Assembly: GCF_009733865.1 (NCBI RefSeq)
Contig: NZ_WOFB01000014.1
Span: forward strand, 1-64,000
DNA: 64,000 bases
Direction: 5' to 3'
Source of the DNA: Oceanobacillus salinisoli
Lineage (GTDB): Bacteria; Bacillota; Bacilli; Bacillales; Amphibacillaceae
The notes beneath the pieces were generated by a model. The model saw only the letters and a list, made by a program, of their open reading frames with translations. It ran no database searches and was not told the origin of the DNA. Below, in pieces: positions 54,077 through 62,973 of the stretch. The first letter of the stretch is position 1; each line of letters starts with the position of its first letter. A program made the position numbers and the translations under genes.

Positions 54077-55065
54077 TATCCTTCCCCCCTTCTGATTCGG
54101 GGGTCTACCACTTTATATAGCACATCGGCAATGACGTTCCCTGTAAACACAAATATTGTACTAATTAATACGATTCCTAATAATAATGGAACATCCCCAC
54201 CCAGACCTGCATCTACGACAGCCTGCCCCAGTCCCGGATAAGAAAATACCTGTTCCGCTAACACCGCTCCACCAAAAATTTCACCAAATGAAGCAAAGTG
54301 CAAGGAAATTGCAGGCAGGGAGATATTTCTCAGTCCATGCCTGTAAATAAGGCTAATACCTCGTTCTCCCGTTGCTTTGGCATAGCGAATATATTCACTT
54401 TCCAGTACATCTATAAGCTTTTGCCTTGTATGGAGTGCAATATTGGCGATACCGACCACACTTAATGTAAGGACCGGCAAGAATAAATGTCTAAGTTTAT
54501 CCATGATAGAAACATCTCCAGCCAATACACCCGCTGGCGTTCCTAACCCTACCGGAAACCAACCAAGCCATACAGAAAATATCATTAATAACAGGAGACC
54601 AAGCCAAAATCCTGGGGTGGAAGCTAATACATAACAATATCCTCTAATAAATCGATCCAGCCATGTCCCTTGTTTCATAGCTGCCAACACACCCAGTAGA
54701 AAACCAATCAATCCGGACAAAACCCAAGCTAGACCCATCAATGTAAGCGAAGCAAGAAAGCGTTCGGCAATCACTTCCTTCACCGGGGCCCGGTATAACA
54801 GGGATGTACCCAAGTCCCCTTGAAGAACAGCTTTCCCCCAGTTGATGAATTGGCCAGCCTTAGGTTCATCCAGACCCCAATATTCAGCAATTTCCTCGCG
54901 TTGTTCGGGACTTACCCTTGTCATATCTGCACCAACATAAGACTGTACTGGGTCAATTGGTGAAATATTCATCAATGAAAAAGAAATGATACTAACTGCA
55001 ATAAGCAAGGTTACCAGCTTTAGTAATTTACTTAAAAAATAATTCATAACATGTTTTACATACAA
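54076..55065 (-). CDS. Peptide/nickel-type ABC transporter, permease (DppB/NikB type)
   Basis: 329 residues with about six helices. The N-terminal helix and SPIDPVQSYVGADMTRVSPEQ loop, then GDLGTSLLYRAPV and EYIRYAKATGERG (EAA loop), mark the OppB/DppB/NikB group. TTG start at 55065 with GAGG 7 nt upstream; the next ATG (55047) lacks a site. Confidence 0.9.
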   Translation of the reverse strand: MYVKHVMNYFLSKLLKLVTLLIAVSIISFSLMNISPIDPVQSYVGADMTRVSPEQREEIAEYWGLDEPKAGQFINWGKAVLQGDLGTSLLYRAPVKEVIAERFLASLTLMGLAWVLSGLIGFLLGVLAAMKQGTWLDRFIRGYCYVLASTPGFWLGLLLLMIFSVWLGWFPVGLGTPAGVLAGDVSIMDKLRHLFLPVLTLSVVGIANIALHTRQKLIDVLESEYIRYAKATGERGISLIYRHGLRNISLPAISLHFASFGEIFGGAVLAEQVFSYPGLGQAVVDAGLGGDVPLLLGIVLISTIFVFTGNVIADVLYKVVDPRIRRGEG

Positions 55066-55080
55066 TTTCCTGCCTCTTTT

Positions 55081-56679
55081 CTACTCTTTCCAATGCCAGT
55101 CCTCAATGAAATCAGTGATTGGCCAGCCGTGACCATGTGGCTGAATCTTTTGTTCACCGATTTCCAGATTTTCATTAACAAAGTACAAATGATCAAGATT
55201 TACTAACCAAGCCCATGGTGCATCCCCTTTTGCAGAGAACCCTTCTTCGCCATCCCATTGAGCTTTCTTCCACAAATCATGTGCTTCTTCTTCCGATGTT
55301 GCACGTAATGCTAGATTCATATATTCATCAACAGTTGGATTGAAATAGTAGTTTGAATTATAATAACCAATTCCCCTCGTACTGCTGCTGTACAAATTAT
55401 ACATTTCCAGTGGGTCATGACTGCCCCACCCCATCATAATAGGCTGAGAATACATGAGCTGTTCAATCTCATTCCAGCTTTTCCCCTCAGTTGTCACAGC
55501 TATTCCTAAAGGCTTCATCATTTCAGCAAAGGCCATTGACAGAGACTGCCGAATCTGATCATCCGCTGGGTAAAGTAAGGAAAATGCCGCTTCTTTTCCA
55601 TCCTTCACTCGTACACCTTCATCAGATTCTTTCCAGCCTGCTTCATCCAATATCTCTTTTGCCTTTTCCATTTGATTGTCTTCTAGTACCGTATCCGGAT
55701 TCCACCATGGTAAATGATCTGCAACGGAATATGCTGGTGTACCGTACCCATCAAGCACACCTTCTACCAAGGCTTGTCTGTCAACACCGACATTGATTGC
55801 TTTTCGTATCGCTTCATCTGCAGTTACATCATTTCCAATCGGTAATCCGTCTTCCGTTACTTTACCGCTTGGCACATACGGAAACATCACTCCCCGATTA
55901 TCGACAGACGCTAATTGAATTAACTCCATCCCGGGAATCTCCTGATTTGCAAAAGTAGAGGGTACAGAAACTACATCCACTTCTCCTGCTTTGGCAGCAG
56001 CAAAACCTGCATCTTCTGATAAAAATAAGAAGGTTAGTTTATTAAAGAAAGGTGTTTGCCCATAATATAGAGGATTTCGCTCCACAATAATTTGCTGTCC
56101 TTTATCCCATTGAACAAGCTGATACGGCCCAGAGCCAATTGGCTGTTCCTTATAATTTTCATCATAGACATGTTTAGGAACAATCCCTGTTGTGACAAGC
56201 AAGTAGATAAAGGTAGAGTCCGGTTTCGTTAATGTAAATTGAACCGTATACTCATCCAGAGCTTCTACATTCTCCATATTACTTAAATCCACTACCGAAC
56301 CACTTTCCTTTGTCGTTTCAAAGGTAAATACAACGTCCTCAGCCGTTAATGCTTCTCCATCGGAAAATTGTACATCATCCCGAATCGCTACCGTCCATAT
56401 TAATCCGTCATCACTTACTTCATAATGCTCCGCGAGATCAGATTGAATATCAAAGTCTTTATTATATTTTAATAGAGTACTTTGAAAAAGTGGAGATCCA
56501 TAGCGTCCCCAGCCTGTTGTAGGGTCAAATCCATCTTCAGGTTCTCCGCCGACAGAGAGAATTAACTCATCTGTAGTTTGATTTATGCCTGACGAATCAC
56601 TCGTATTTTCAGATTTTGTTGTACAACCAGCTATCAAGCTAATTGCGATTATAAAAAATAGAATTGCTGTTTTTCTCAT
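55081..56679 (-). CDS. Peptide/nickel-type ABC transporter, substrate-binding lipoprotein
   Basis: 532 residues: lipobox IAGC, then an SBP_bac_5 domain (PEDGFDPTTGWGRYGSPLFQSTL, AEHYEVSDDGLIWTVAIRDDVQFSDGEAL). The opening GWGRYGSPLFQSTL is common among nickel/metallophore-type binding proteins, so nickel or a metal chelate is a plausible ligand; peptide is the alternative. AGGAG lies 8 nt before the ATG. First gene of the operon. Confidence 0.88.
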   Translation of the reverse strand: MRKTAILFFIIAISLIAGCTTKSENTSDSSGINQTTDELILSVGGEPEDGFDPTTGWGRYGSPLFQSTLLKYNKDFDIQSDLAEHYEVSDDGLIWTVAIRDDVQFSDGEALTAEDVVFTFETTKESGSVVDLSNMENVEALDEYTVQFTLTKPDSTFIYLLVTTGIVPKHVYDENYKEQPIGSGPYQLVQWDKGQQIIVERNPLYYGQTPFFNKLTFLFLSEDAGFAAAKAGEVDVVSVPSTFANQEIPGMELIQLASVDNRGVMFPYVPSGKVTEDGLPIGNDVTADEAIRKAINVGVDRQALVEGVLDGYGTPAYSVADHLPWWNPDTVLEDNQMEKAKEILDEAGWKESDEGVRVKDGKEAAFSLLYPADDQIRQSLSMAFAEMMKPLGIAVTTEGKSWNEIEQLMYSQPIMMGWGSHDPLEMYNLYSSSTRGIGYYNSNYYFNPTVDEYMNLALRATSEEEAHDLWKKAQWDGEEGFSAKGDAPWAWLVNLDHLYFVNENLEIGEQKIQPHGHGWPITDFIEDWHWKE

Positions 56680-56794
56680 TTGTACATCTCCTCTATTCTA
56701 TTCCTTGTACGTACTTCTACTATTTTAAGTTTTCTGCGTAAATACCGCAATAATAGAAGACCATAATTCCGAAGGAAGCTAGGCGGGAAAACCA

Positions 56795-56890
56795 TAAAGT
56801 TTGTTGTTATGGAATTGATATAAACTCCAGACTAACTTTAGAATGCTAAGTTGGTGTTGTACCTACCGCTGCGGAAATACACTACGCTGG
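56795..56890 (+). repeat. Mosaic intergenic repeat, copy D (partial)
   Basis: AAAGTTTGTTGTTATgGAATtgATATAAACT matches copy F at 59668-59697, and the ending CCGCTGCGGAAATACACTACG matches its first inner words. It is separated from copy E by about 150 bp. Confidence 0.6.
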
Positions 56891-57044
56891 TTGGTACTAT
56901 TCAACATTCTATCTGATTGTTGCTAATCGGTGTTTGATTGAATCTGAGAACAGTTTATTTCTCTAAAGTACTCTCTCAACTTAAAAAGAAACTTATCATA
57001 AGTCACTTTAATAGGTTATAGTTATACATTAATTAGAAAACCAG

Positions 57045-57395
57045 TACTAGCGTAGGCAGAATACGTAGACTCCTCGAAAATAAAAATCGATTTTCTTCGT
57101 GCGATATAGAGCTGCAGTTCGTGTTCCTTGTCCTGTGGGAATAGCACGTGTCCAGACCTGAGCAGGAAGTGGTTTTCTTCCGAGGAGGCTGAGGTCGTGC
57201 CCTTGAACCGTAAGTATTCTGCCGGAGCGGATGCAAGCACGCTATCATCATTAGAACAAGCGAGAGCAGCACGATAAGAATTTTCACTTAGTCGAAGTTT
57301 ATATAAGATGTGGAATGAAACTTTTCTGCAAAACAACATGTCTTTTAGGTGGGACGAGTAATCGCAGTCCTAATTTTTCAGAAAACAGTATTCTG
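57045..57395 (+). repeat. Mosaic intergenic repeat, copy E (longest)
   Basis: Carries modules seen elsewhere in different combinations: CAGACCTGAGCAGGAAGTGG (copy A, inverse), AAGTATTCTGCCGGAG and CTATCATCATTAG (copy B), and CTTTTCTGCAAAA-AACAT...GGTGGGACGAGTAATCGCAGTCC (copy F). Open frames here are not genes. Gap 56680-57439 contains only copies D and E. Confidence 0.75.
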
Positions 57396-57439
57396 TTAAA
57401 ATACTAATATTAGAAAAAGAACTTACAGGGGAAATACGA

Positions 57440-57988
57440 ATGAAACTCTTAACAAACACCATGTTTACTTGGCTGATCGTCATCATTTTCTTAGTTGCTC
57501 TTTTTTACCTTTATAACACCCAAAAAGAGGAATCTTATACGTACCATGGAGATGATGCACCGATACCAGCAGAATTGCATCCAATTGTAGAAGAAAAGAA
57601 AAGGCAATTAATCGATTTAGCATCTTCGAGAAATATTCAACTCGTTATTACCGAAGAAATCCGTTCTTTCGAGAGACAAAATGCTCTATATGAACAGGGG
57701 AGGACAAAACGGGGCAATATTGTGACAAATTCCAAAGCTGGCGAATCCTATCATAACTACGGACTCGCCTTTGATTACGCACTAAAAAATGAAAATGGAG
57801 ATATCATTTGGGATATTCATTATGATGGAAATCACAATGGTGAAGCCGACTGGTTCGAGGTTGCAGACATTGCAAAGCAGCTTGGCTTTGATTGGGGTGG
57901 TGATTGGGCCAATCATAAGGATTATCCGCATTTGCAGATGACATTTGGATTAAGTGTCGATATGTTAGAAGAAGGTTATCGACCTTAA
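57440..57988 (+). CDS. M15-family peptidoglycan peptidase (CwlK-like)
   Basis: 182 residues: an N-terminal membrane anchor (about 8-25) and an extracellular M15/VanY-type domain with zinc ligands in SYHNYGLAFDY and HLQM. RSFERQNALYEQGRTKRGN is typical of CwlK, the L-alanyl-D-glutamate endopeptidase of Bacillus; D,D-carboxypeptidase is the alternative. GGGGAAATACGA precedes the ATG. It is a single gene flanked by repeats. Confidence 0.85.
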   Translation: MKLLTNTMFTWLIVIIFLVALFYLYNTQKEESYTYHGDDAPIPAELHPIVEEKKRQLIDLASSRNIQLVITEEIRSFERQNALYEQGRTKRGNIVTNSKAGESYHNYGLAFDYALKNENGDIIWDIHYDGNHNGEADWFEVADIAKQLGFDWGGDWANHKDYPHLQMTFGLSVDMLEEGYRP

Positions 57989-58050
57989 AAACAGATTTTT
58001 GTATCGTTTCCGCTTGATGAAGGACGCCCCTTCCAACTTTTTTCCTTGAA

Positions 58051-58458
58051 AGATAGGAAAGTATAAATTTGCGCTTTGATGTCTAGCTCCATCGCCCAGC
58101 GACTAGCGGACTTCCCTCACCTCCGTACGATAAAGAAGTCTTGCCGCCGATTGGTGAAACCAGAGGCTTAGTCGCACTTATACCCTTTCGGTGAAAGTCA
58201 ACATCGATTCGGGTTTAGGAAGGCCGACTAAAAGCGGGCTAGCGCTCAGGCGTCGGCATACCCCTATGAAGGGGCATGTTTCCTTTTCGCTCTTCAAGCA
58301 TAAGATTCACTAAGATTTTTACATTCGTAAAAATCAAGATCATCTAATCTCCTACGGGAACTGTTCGGTTAAAACCGCCGCTTTACGCGGCAACACCGAA
58401 CCACCTGACATGGCCAGGCGCAGTCCGTACGTCGCTAAACGGGCGCTTGCGCTTTTTT
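58051..58458 (+). repeat. Stem-loop intergenic repeat, long form (copy 2)
   Basis: Outer parts (58051-58129 and 58424-58458) match copy 3 at 63893-63995 almost exactly. The middle holds a 294-bp insert flanked by TCCGTACG on both sides. Rest of 57989-58519 has no gene. Confidence 0.85.
58130..58423 (+). other. 294-bp hairpin-rich insert in the stem-loop repeat
   Basis: Bounded by direct repeats TCCGTACG (58122-58129 and 58424-58431), which occur only once in the short copies. It contains several perfect hairpins: GCCGAC/GTCGGC around AGCG/CGCT, CCCC/GGGG, GATTTTTAC/GTAAAAATC with an ATTC loop, and GTTCGGT/ACCGAAC around CCGC/GCGG. No ORF. It could be a small mobile element, a structured RNA, or the ancestral middle lost from the short forms. 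Confidence 0.6.
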
Positions 58459-58519
58459 TATTCGGTCTTTCATCAGCTGGATCAGTTTTCCACGATAACG
58501 AAACTGCTTTTAGAATTAG

Positions 58520-59479
58520 TTATCCCTTGTTTTGGGCCATCTCCAAACATTGCACAACCTGTCTGCTTCTTTCCATTGCATATTGATAAGCGTGAATATC
58601 CCTTTCCATTATGATCCGGATAAATTCATCTGCTTCATAAACCATATCCAATTCTAATTGTTCTTTTCCTAATTCGTGCTGTTGTTTGGTTTCTCGGTTA
58701 TAATGCGTAATTTTCGTGATTGGAGCAATATGATCAATGGTAATCGTTCCATTTTCTCCATGAATTTCTGAAGGAATTGTTGCGTCTGCGATTTTAGAAC
58801 ATAAAATCGTAACAACAAAATCTTTATACGTTAATACAAGTGTTCCACTACCGTCTGCCCCATTATCTAGTAAAACAGGGAAATATTCCAAACGATTCGG
58901 TTTACCAAAAAGATCAACTGCCATACTTAATGGATACACTCCCAAATCCATAAGGGCACCACCGGCAAATTCCTTTGAAAAAACATTTGGTTCTTTCCCT
59001 GCTTTAAATGCATCATACCGAGACGAATATTGAATATAATGGAGAATTGCACTTCGAACTTGCCCTATATTAGCTAAGGATTCTTTGAAAACAGTATAGT
59101 TTGGAGAATACAAATGCCGATATCCCTCAAATACAAAAACACCCTCTTGTTTCGCTAATTCAGAAACGGCTCTCCACTGCTCTTCTGAAATAACCATCGG
59201 CTTTTCACAAAATACATGTTTTTTGCTCTTTATTACTTTTATCATTTGCTCAAAATGCACAGAATTCGGGGAAGCAAGATACACAAAATCCGTATCTTCC
59301 TTTAACATTTCATCCAGGTCTGTATACCAGCGCTCTGCTCCATTATTGGATGCAAAACCTCTTGCAGTTTCTTCTGACCTGGAATATATCGAGGAAAGGC
59401 GTACTTTGCCCGTTTGCTTCGCAGCCTGTATAAAGGACTCCGTAATCCAGCTTGTTCCTATTGTAGAAAATGTTATCAC
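58520..59479 (-). CDS. Gfo/Idh/MocA-family oxidoreductase
   Basis: 319 residues. N-terminal NAD(P)-binding fold (FSTIGTSWITESF, a variant of the Gly-rich motif, then DFVYLASPNSVHFEQ), the conserved EKP motif (VFCEKPMV), and the C-terminal sheet domain with GGALMDLGVYPL. Substrates are usually sugars or inositols; unknown here. GTG start overlaps the stop of ytzI by 4 nt. Confidence 0.88.
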   Translation of the reverse strand: MITFSTIGTSWITESFIQAAKQTGKVRLSSIYSRSEETARGFASNNGAERWYTDLDEMLKEDTDFVYLASPNSVHFEQMIKVIKSKKHVFCEKPMVISEEQWRAVSELAKQEGVFVFEGYRHLYSPNYTVFKESLANIGQVRSAILHYIQYSSRYDAFKAGKEPNVFSKEFAGGALMDLGVYPLSMAVDLFGKPNRLEYFPVLLDNGADGSGTLVLTYKDFVVTILCSKIADATIPSEIHGENGTITIDHIAPITKITHYNRETKQQHELGKEQLELDMVYEADEFIRIIMERDIHAYQYAMERSRQVVQCLEMAQNKG

Positions 59480-59631
59480 TTTATATCACTCTTTTCTTCT
59501 TGAATGTCTTCACCTGGTAATGGGTCAATTGTATGTTTGTACTCATACCCCTTTTTAATTTGGGTCATCGTAAGCAATAAAATCAATATTACAATAATAA
59601 CAGAAAGGATGACTCCAACTAAAGTACTCAT
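59476..59631 (-). CDS. ytzI: YtzI-like small membrane protein
   Basis: 51 residues: one membrane helix (residues about 4-21, VGVILSVIIVILILLLT) followed by KKGYEYKHTIDPLPGED. The tail YKHTIDPLP is characteristic of the short YtzI proteins of Bacillus as I remember them. GAGGG lies 6 nt before the ATG. Its TGA overlaps the GTG of the oxidoreductase, so the two are coupled. Confidence 0.72.
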   Translation of the reverse strand: MSTLVGVILSVIIVILILLLTMTQIKKGYEYKHTIDPLPGEDIQEEKSDIK

Positions 59632-59651
59632 TATTATCCCTCACTTTTTAT

Positions 59652-59950
59652 TTTGGCTCTTTTCGCAAAGTTTGTTGTTATAGAATCTATATAAACTGCG
59701 AAGGAAATACACGGAGACTCCTGCGGGAACAGTGACCAGAGTGAGCCCCCTAAAGAAGACAGCAAGAGGAGGCTCACGGGTCGCCCTAGGTGCACGGAGT
59801 GTATTTCTGCAGCGGTAAGTTGATGCTCCAACATCATTTAAAATAAGTTCGAAATTTTCATCAAATGCAAAATAAAACTTTCCTGCAAAAGCAACATTTC
59901 TTTTCGGTGGGACGAGTAATCGCAGTCCCACTCTTTTGGAAAGCAGCCTT
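59652..59950 (+). repeat. Mosaic intergenic repeat, copy F
   Basis: Begins TTTGGCTCTTTTCGCAAAGTTTGTTGTTATAGAAT (tip shared with copies A and D) and ends GGTGGGACGAGTAATCGCAGTCCCA (shared with copy E). Inner words recur in copy C. From 59951 to 60508 the sequence is AT-rich, with no further gene; the ehuB promoter must lie there. Confidence 0.75.
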
Positions 59951-60508
59951 TTCATTTTATACAACCATTAGCTACACTCTGATTATAATACTATTATACT
60001 ATCCTTTGCCATTTTATCGAAAAACCCGTATATCTTCTTTCAGTAAATATACTGGTTTTCTAATGTTTTTCCATCCCTCAATAATACTATTCATACAAAT
60101 CATGAGTATTTGGAAGCATATTTAACTATTTCCAAGCATATCTTTGGATATCACAAATGATTAGTATTTAATTCCCCGAGAAGGCAATTATTCCTGAATT
60201 ATCAGAATATATTGGATTTGAATCAACTTCCTAACACGACTATCATTATAATAGTAGATATTTAACCATCTTCCCCCTAATCTTTTAATCTATATTTTTG
60301 CATCTAAGGTTTTCATCTACAATAGTACTGGAATTCACGTACGAAAAGCACGGAATTTTAGTATGGACTGGATTCATAGTAGCTTAAATTCTAAGCACTG
60401 GATATGAGGAAAACGGCCCATTCACGAAAGAACAAGTGGATACAAGTTTTTCTTAATATTAGAAACATAGGTATAATTTTTAAAATTAAACAGGGAGGTC
60501 ATTTAGAC

Positions 60509-61405
60509 TTGAAGAAATTATTACTTACATTAGTGACAGTATTTGGATTAATAGTACTGGCCGCATGTGGATCAGATGATTCGACATCTGGTGAAGGCGG
60601 TGAAGGCAGTGAAGGCGGGAAATTAGCCGAATTACAAGAATCAGGCACAGTGAAAATCGGTTTTTCCAATGAGGCTCCATATGCTTATGAGGAAGATGGA
60701 GAATTGAAAGGGGCAGCAGTTGATATTGCTATAGCAGTATTTGCTGAACTAGGGATCGACAATGTGGAATCCCAATTATCTGACTGGAGTCAGTTAATAC
60801 CAGGGGTTCAAGCAGGACAATTTGATGCTATTACTGCCGGTATGGCTATCAATCCTGACCGATGTGAAAATGTACTATTTGGAGAACCAGAAATGCAATA
60901 CGGTGAAGGGCTAGTTGTTCCAGCTGGAAACCCACTGGATTTACACAGCTATGAAGATATTGCAAATAACCCTGATGTAACCGTTGTTGTCATGGAAGGA
61001 ACAACAGAAATTGAATTCTTAAAACAAGAAGGCGTTAGTGAAGATCAAATCACAACCGCACCGGATATCCCGGCTACATTCTCTGCGGTTCAAGCAGGGC
61101 GTGCCGATGCAACTACAGGTACAGAAATGACAGTTAAAATGGCGTTAGAATCAGCTGGCACAGATGAACTGGAATTTGTTGAATCATTCGAGCAACCAGA
61201 TGTGGAAGGTGTACCAAGCTACGGTGCAGCTGCATTTAACTTAAATGATCAAGATTTAGTTGATGCTTATAATGAAAAACTGGCAGAACTAAAAGAAGAT
61301 GGTACAGTTGCTGAATTGCTGGAGAAAAATGGATTCAGTGGAGAAACCAATTTCGTACCAGTAGGTGAAGTAACAACAGAACAGGCTTGTAACGGGGAAG
61401 TTTAA
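60509..61405 (+). CDS. ehuB: Ectoine/hydroxyectoine ABC transporter, binding lipoprotein
   Basis: 298 residues: lipobox LAAC, a Gly/Glu/Ser-rich linker, then a binding fold with VKIGFSNEAPYAYEEDGELKG, the EhuB-type opening, and AGMAINPDRCENVLFGEPEMQYGEGLVV. Captures ectoine as osmoprotectant or nutrient. TTG 60509 with GGGAGGT 11 nt upstream was chosen; the longer frame from ATG 60404 would bury the signal peptide. First gene of ehuBCDA. Confidence 0.9.
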   Translation: MKKLLLTLVTVFGLIVLAACGSDDSTSGEGGEGSEGGKLAELQESGTVKIGFSNEAPYAYEEDGELKGAAVDIAIAVFAELGIDNVESQLSDWSQLIPGVQAGQFDAITAGMAINPDRCENVLFGEPEMQYGEGLVVPAGNPLDLHSYEDIANNPDVTVVVMEGTTEIEFLKQEGVSEDQITTAPDIPATFSAVQAGRADATTGTEMTVKMALESAGTDELEFVESFEQPDVEGVPSYGAAAFNLNDQDLVDAYNEKLAELKEDGTVAELLEKNGFSGETNFVPVGEVTTEQACNGEV

Positions 61406-61446
61406 TTGACATCTGGCCTATAAAAGTAAAAAAGCATGACTCCATA

Positions 61447-61490
61447 GGGTCCGGTTCCCTCACCCAGGGGCCTGACCCTATGTTTTTTCC
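61447..61490 (+). terminator. Intercistronic terminator between ehuB and ehuC
   Basis: CATAGGGTC pairs with GACCCTATG, with inner CCGG...CC bases, followed by TTTTTT. Partial termination here would make more ehuB than permease mRNA. Confidence 0.82.
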
Positions 61491-61585
61491 TTAAGCGATT
61501 CCTCGGAAAATTACAAATAAATTTTGGGGCTAACTTCCATTTCCTCCTATTTGAACGTTTTAAATATATATACAAACACAAAGGA

Positions 61586-62257
61586 GTGATTACGATTAAC
61601 GCAATACTAGATATTTTCCCGCAATTAATGAGGGGGCTTGGCGTTACTGTTACTGTATTGCTGGCATCAGCTGTCCTAGCCTATTTAATGGCCTTTATCG
61701 CTGGGCTTTGTCGTCTCTCGCAAAATGTTATTATCCGAAAATTTACCGGTTTTTATGTAGAAGTATTCCGCGGAACTTCTTTAATTGTCCAGTTATTCTG
61801 GCTATATTATGCGATTCCGATGCTTTTTGGCATCCAATTAGGATCGAATTGGTGGACAGGTGTTATTGCTATCGGCTTGAATTACGGAGCATACCTATCT
61901 GAAGTTGTACGCGGCTCTATTCTTTCCGTTGCAAAGGGACAAACCGAAGCAGCTGTCGCATTAAATATGTCCCGTTTTCAACGAATGCGCCTCATTATTT
62001 TCCCGCAGGCCGTTCGTATGATGCTTCCTGAATTTGGAAACTATACAATCCAGATGTTAAAGGGAACCTCTCTCGTTTCCTTAATTGGTATGACAGACGT
62101 CCTTTACTATGGTGACATTATGCGAAGTACAAATCTTGCACAAGCACCACTTATTTATTTATTAGTACTCGTCTTCTACTTTATCCTTGCATTACCGTTA
62201 ATTTGGTTAACAAGAAAAGGAGAGAGTATTTCTAAGAAAGGGGTGGCTAGCGGATGA
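61586..62257 (+). CDS. ehuC: Ectoine/hydroxyectoine ABC transporter, permease
   Basis: 223 residues with about five helices; EAA loop GQTEAAVALNMSRFQRMRLIIFPQAV, and EVFRGTSLIVQLFWLYYAIPM. The start is odd: AAAGGAG is followed at once by GTG (61586), and no ATG/GTG/TTG lies at normal distance; only ATT at 61595 is well placed. Stop overlaps ehuD by 4 nt. Confidence 0.88.
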   Translation: MITINAILDIFPQLMRGLGVTVTVLLASAVLAYLMAFIAGLCRLSQNVIIRKFTGFYVEVFRGTSLIVQLFWLYYAIPMLFGIQLGSNWWTGVIAIGLNYGAYLSEVVRGSILSVAKGQTEAAVALNMSRFQRMRLIIFPQAVRMMLPEFGNYTIQMLKGTSLVSLIGMTDVLYYGDIMRSTNLAQAPLIYLLVLVFYFILALPLIWLTRKGESISKKGVASG

Positions 62258-62973
62258 GCAGTACTTACTGGAGCTGGGAAAGATTCTTTGACGCCCTACC
62301 TTTCGTATTACAAGGTCTTGGTATGACCGTGGGCTTAACCATAACTTGTTATCTTTTCGCTTTACTATTTGGTTTTGTTTGGACGTTCTTAAGAAGGATA
62401 CCAAATAAAGCCTTTCACTGGATTGTGACATGGGTAATGGAATTTATCCGTTCTACCCCGCCACTTGTCCAATTATTCTTTATTTATTATGCATGGCCAA
62501 TGATTCCAGGAATTGGTGTTACTCTCGGTCCATTTACAAGTGCGGTATTGGGACTAGGTATTCACTTTAGTACGTACATTGGCGAAATCTATCGTTCCGG
62601 CATTGAAAGTGTGGACAAGGGACAATTGGAAGCATCGAAAGCCTTAAACTTCTCCACCTTTGATAAATGGAGGAAAATTATTTTACCACAAGCACTGCCA
62701 CCTACCATTCCGATGCTAGGAAACTACTTTATTATCATGTTTAAAGAAGTTCCCCTTGCATCAACAATCGGTGTTGCAGGCATCCTGCTAATGGCTAATA
62801 CGTATGGGGCACAGAACTGGGCTTATCTAGAGCCATTAACAATAGTTGGTATGATTTTCTTAGCCCTAAGTTATCCATCTGCAGTTCTTATTAAAAAACT
62901 GGAAGTAAAAATGAACACTCGTTTTGATAAAAAAGCGACGGTCGAAAAAGCGAAAAAAGGAGCAGTGATGTAA
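62254..62973 (+). CDS. ehuD: Ectoine/hydroxyectoine ABC transporter, second permease
   Basis: 239 residues, HisMQ type: VMEFIRSTPPLVQLFFIYYAWPM, then the EAA loop GQLEASKALNFSTFDKWRKIILPQAL. ATG overlaps the ehuC stop (ATGA) and its stop overlaps the ehuA ATG. The basic C-terminal tail is cytoplasmic. Pairs with EhuC to form the channel. Confidence 0.9.
   Translation: MSSTYWSWERFFDALPFVLQGLGMTVGLTITCYLFALLFGFVWTFLRRIPNKAFHWIVTWVMEFIRSTPPLVQLFFIYYAWPMIPGIGVTLGPFTSAVLGLGIHFSTYIGEIYRSGIESVDKGQLEASKALNFSTFDKWRKIILPQALPPTIPMLGNYFIIMFKEVPLASTIGVAGILLMANTYGAQNWAYLEPLTIVGMIFLALSYPSAVLIKKLEVKMNTRFDKKATVEKAKKGAVM

Noticed and set aside
57022-57339. Two overlapping minus-strand ORFs of 84 and 105 residues
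   Set aside because: They lie in mosaic repeat copy E, share sequence with other non-coding copies in other frames and lack ribosome binding sites.
59634-59964. Minus-strand ORFs of 67 and 107 residues
   Set aside because: Covered by mosaic repeat copy F; Arg-rich text typical of translated GC-richer repeats.
60126-60508. Riboswitch or T-box before ehuB
   Set aside because: No conserved T-box core or other riboswitch motif is visible; the region is simply AT-rich.
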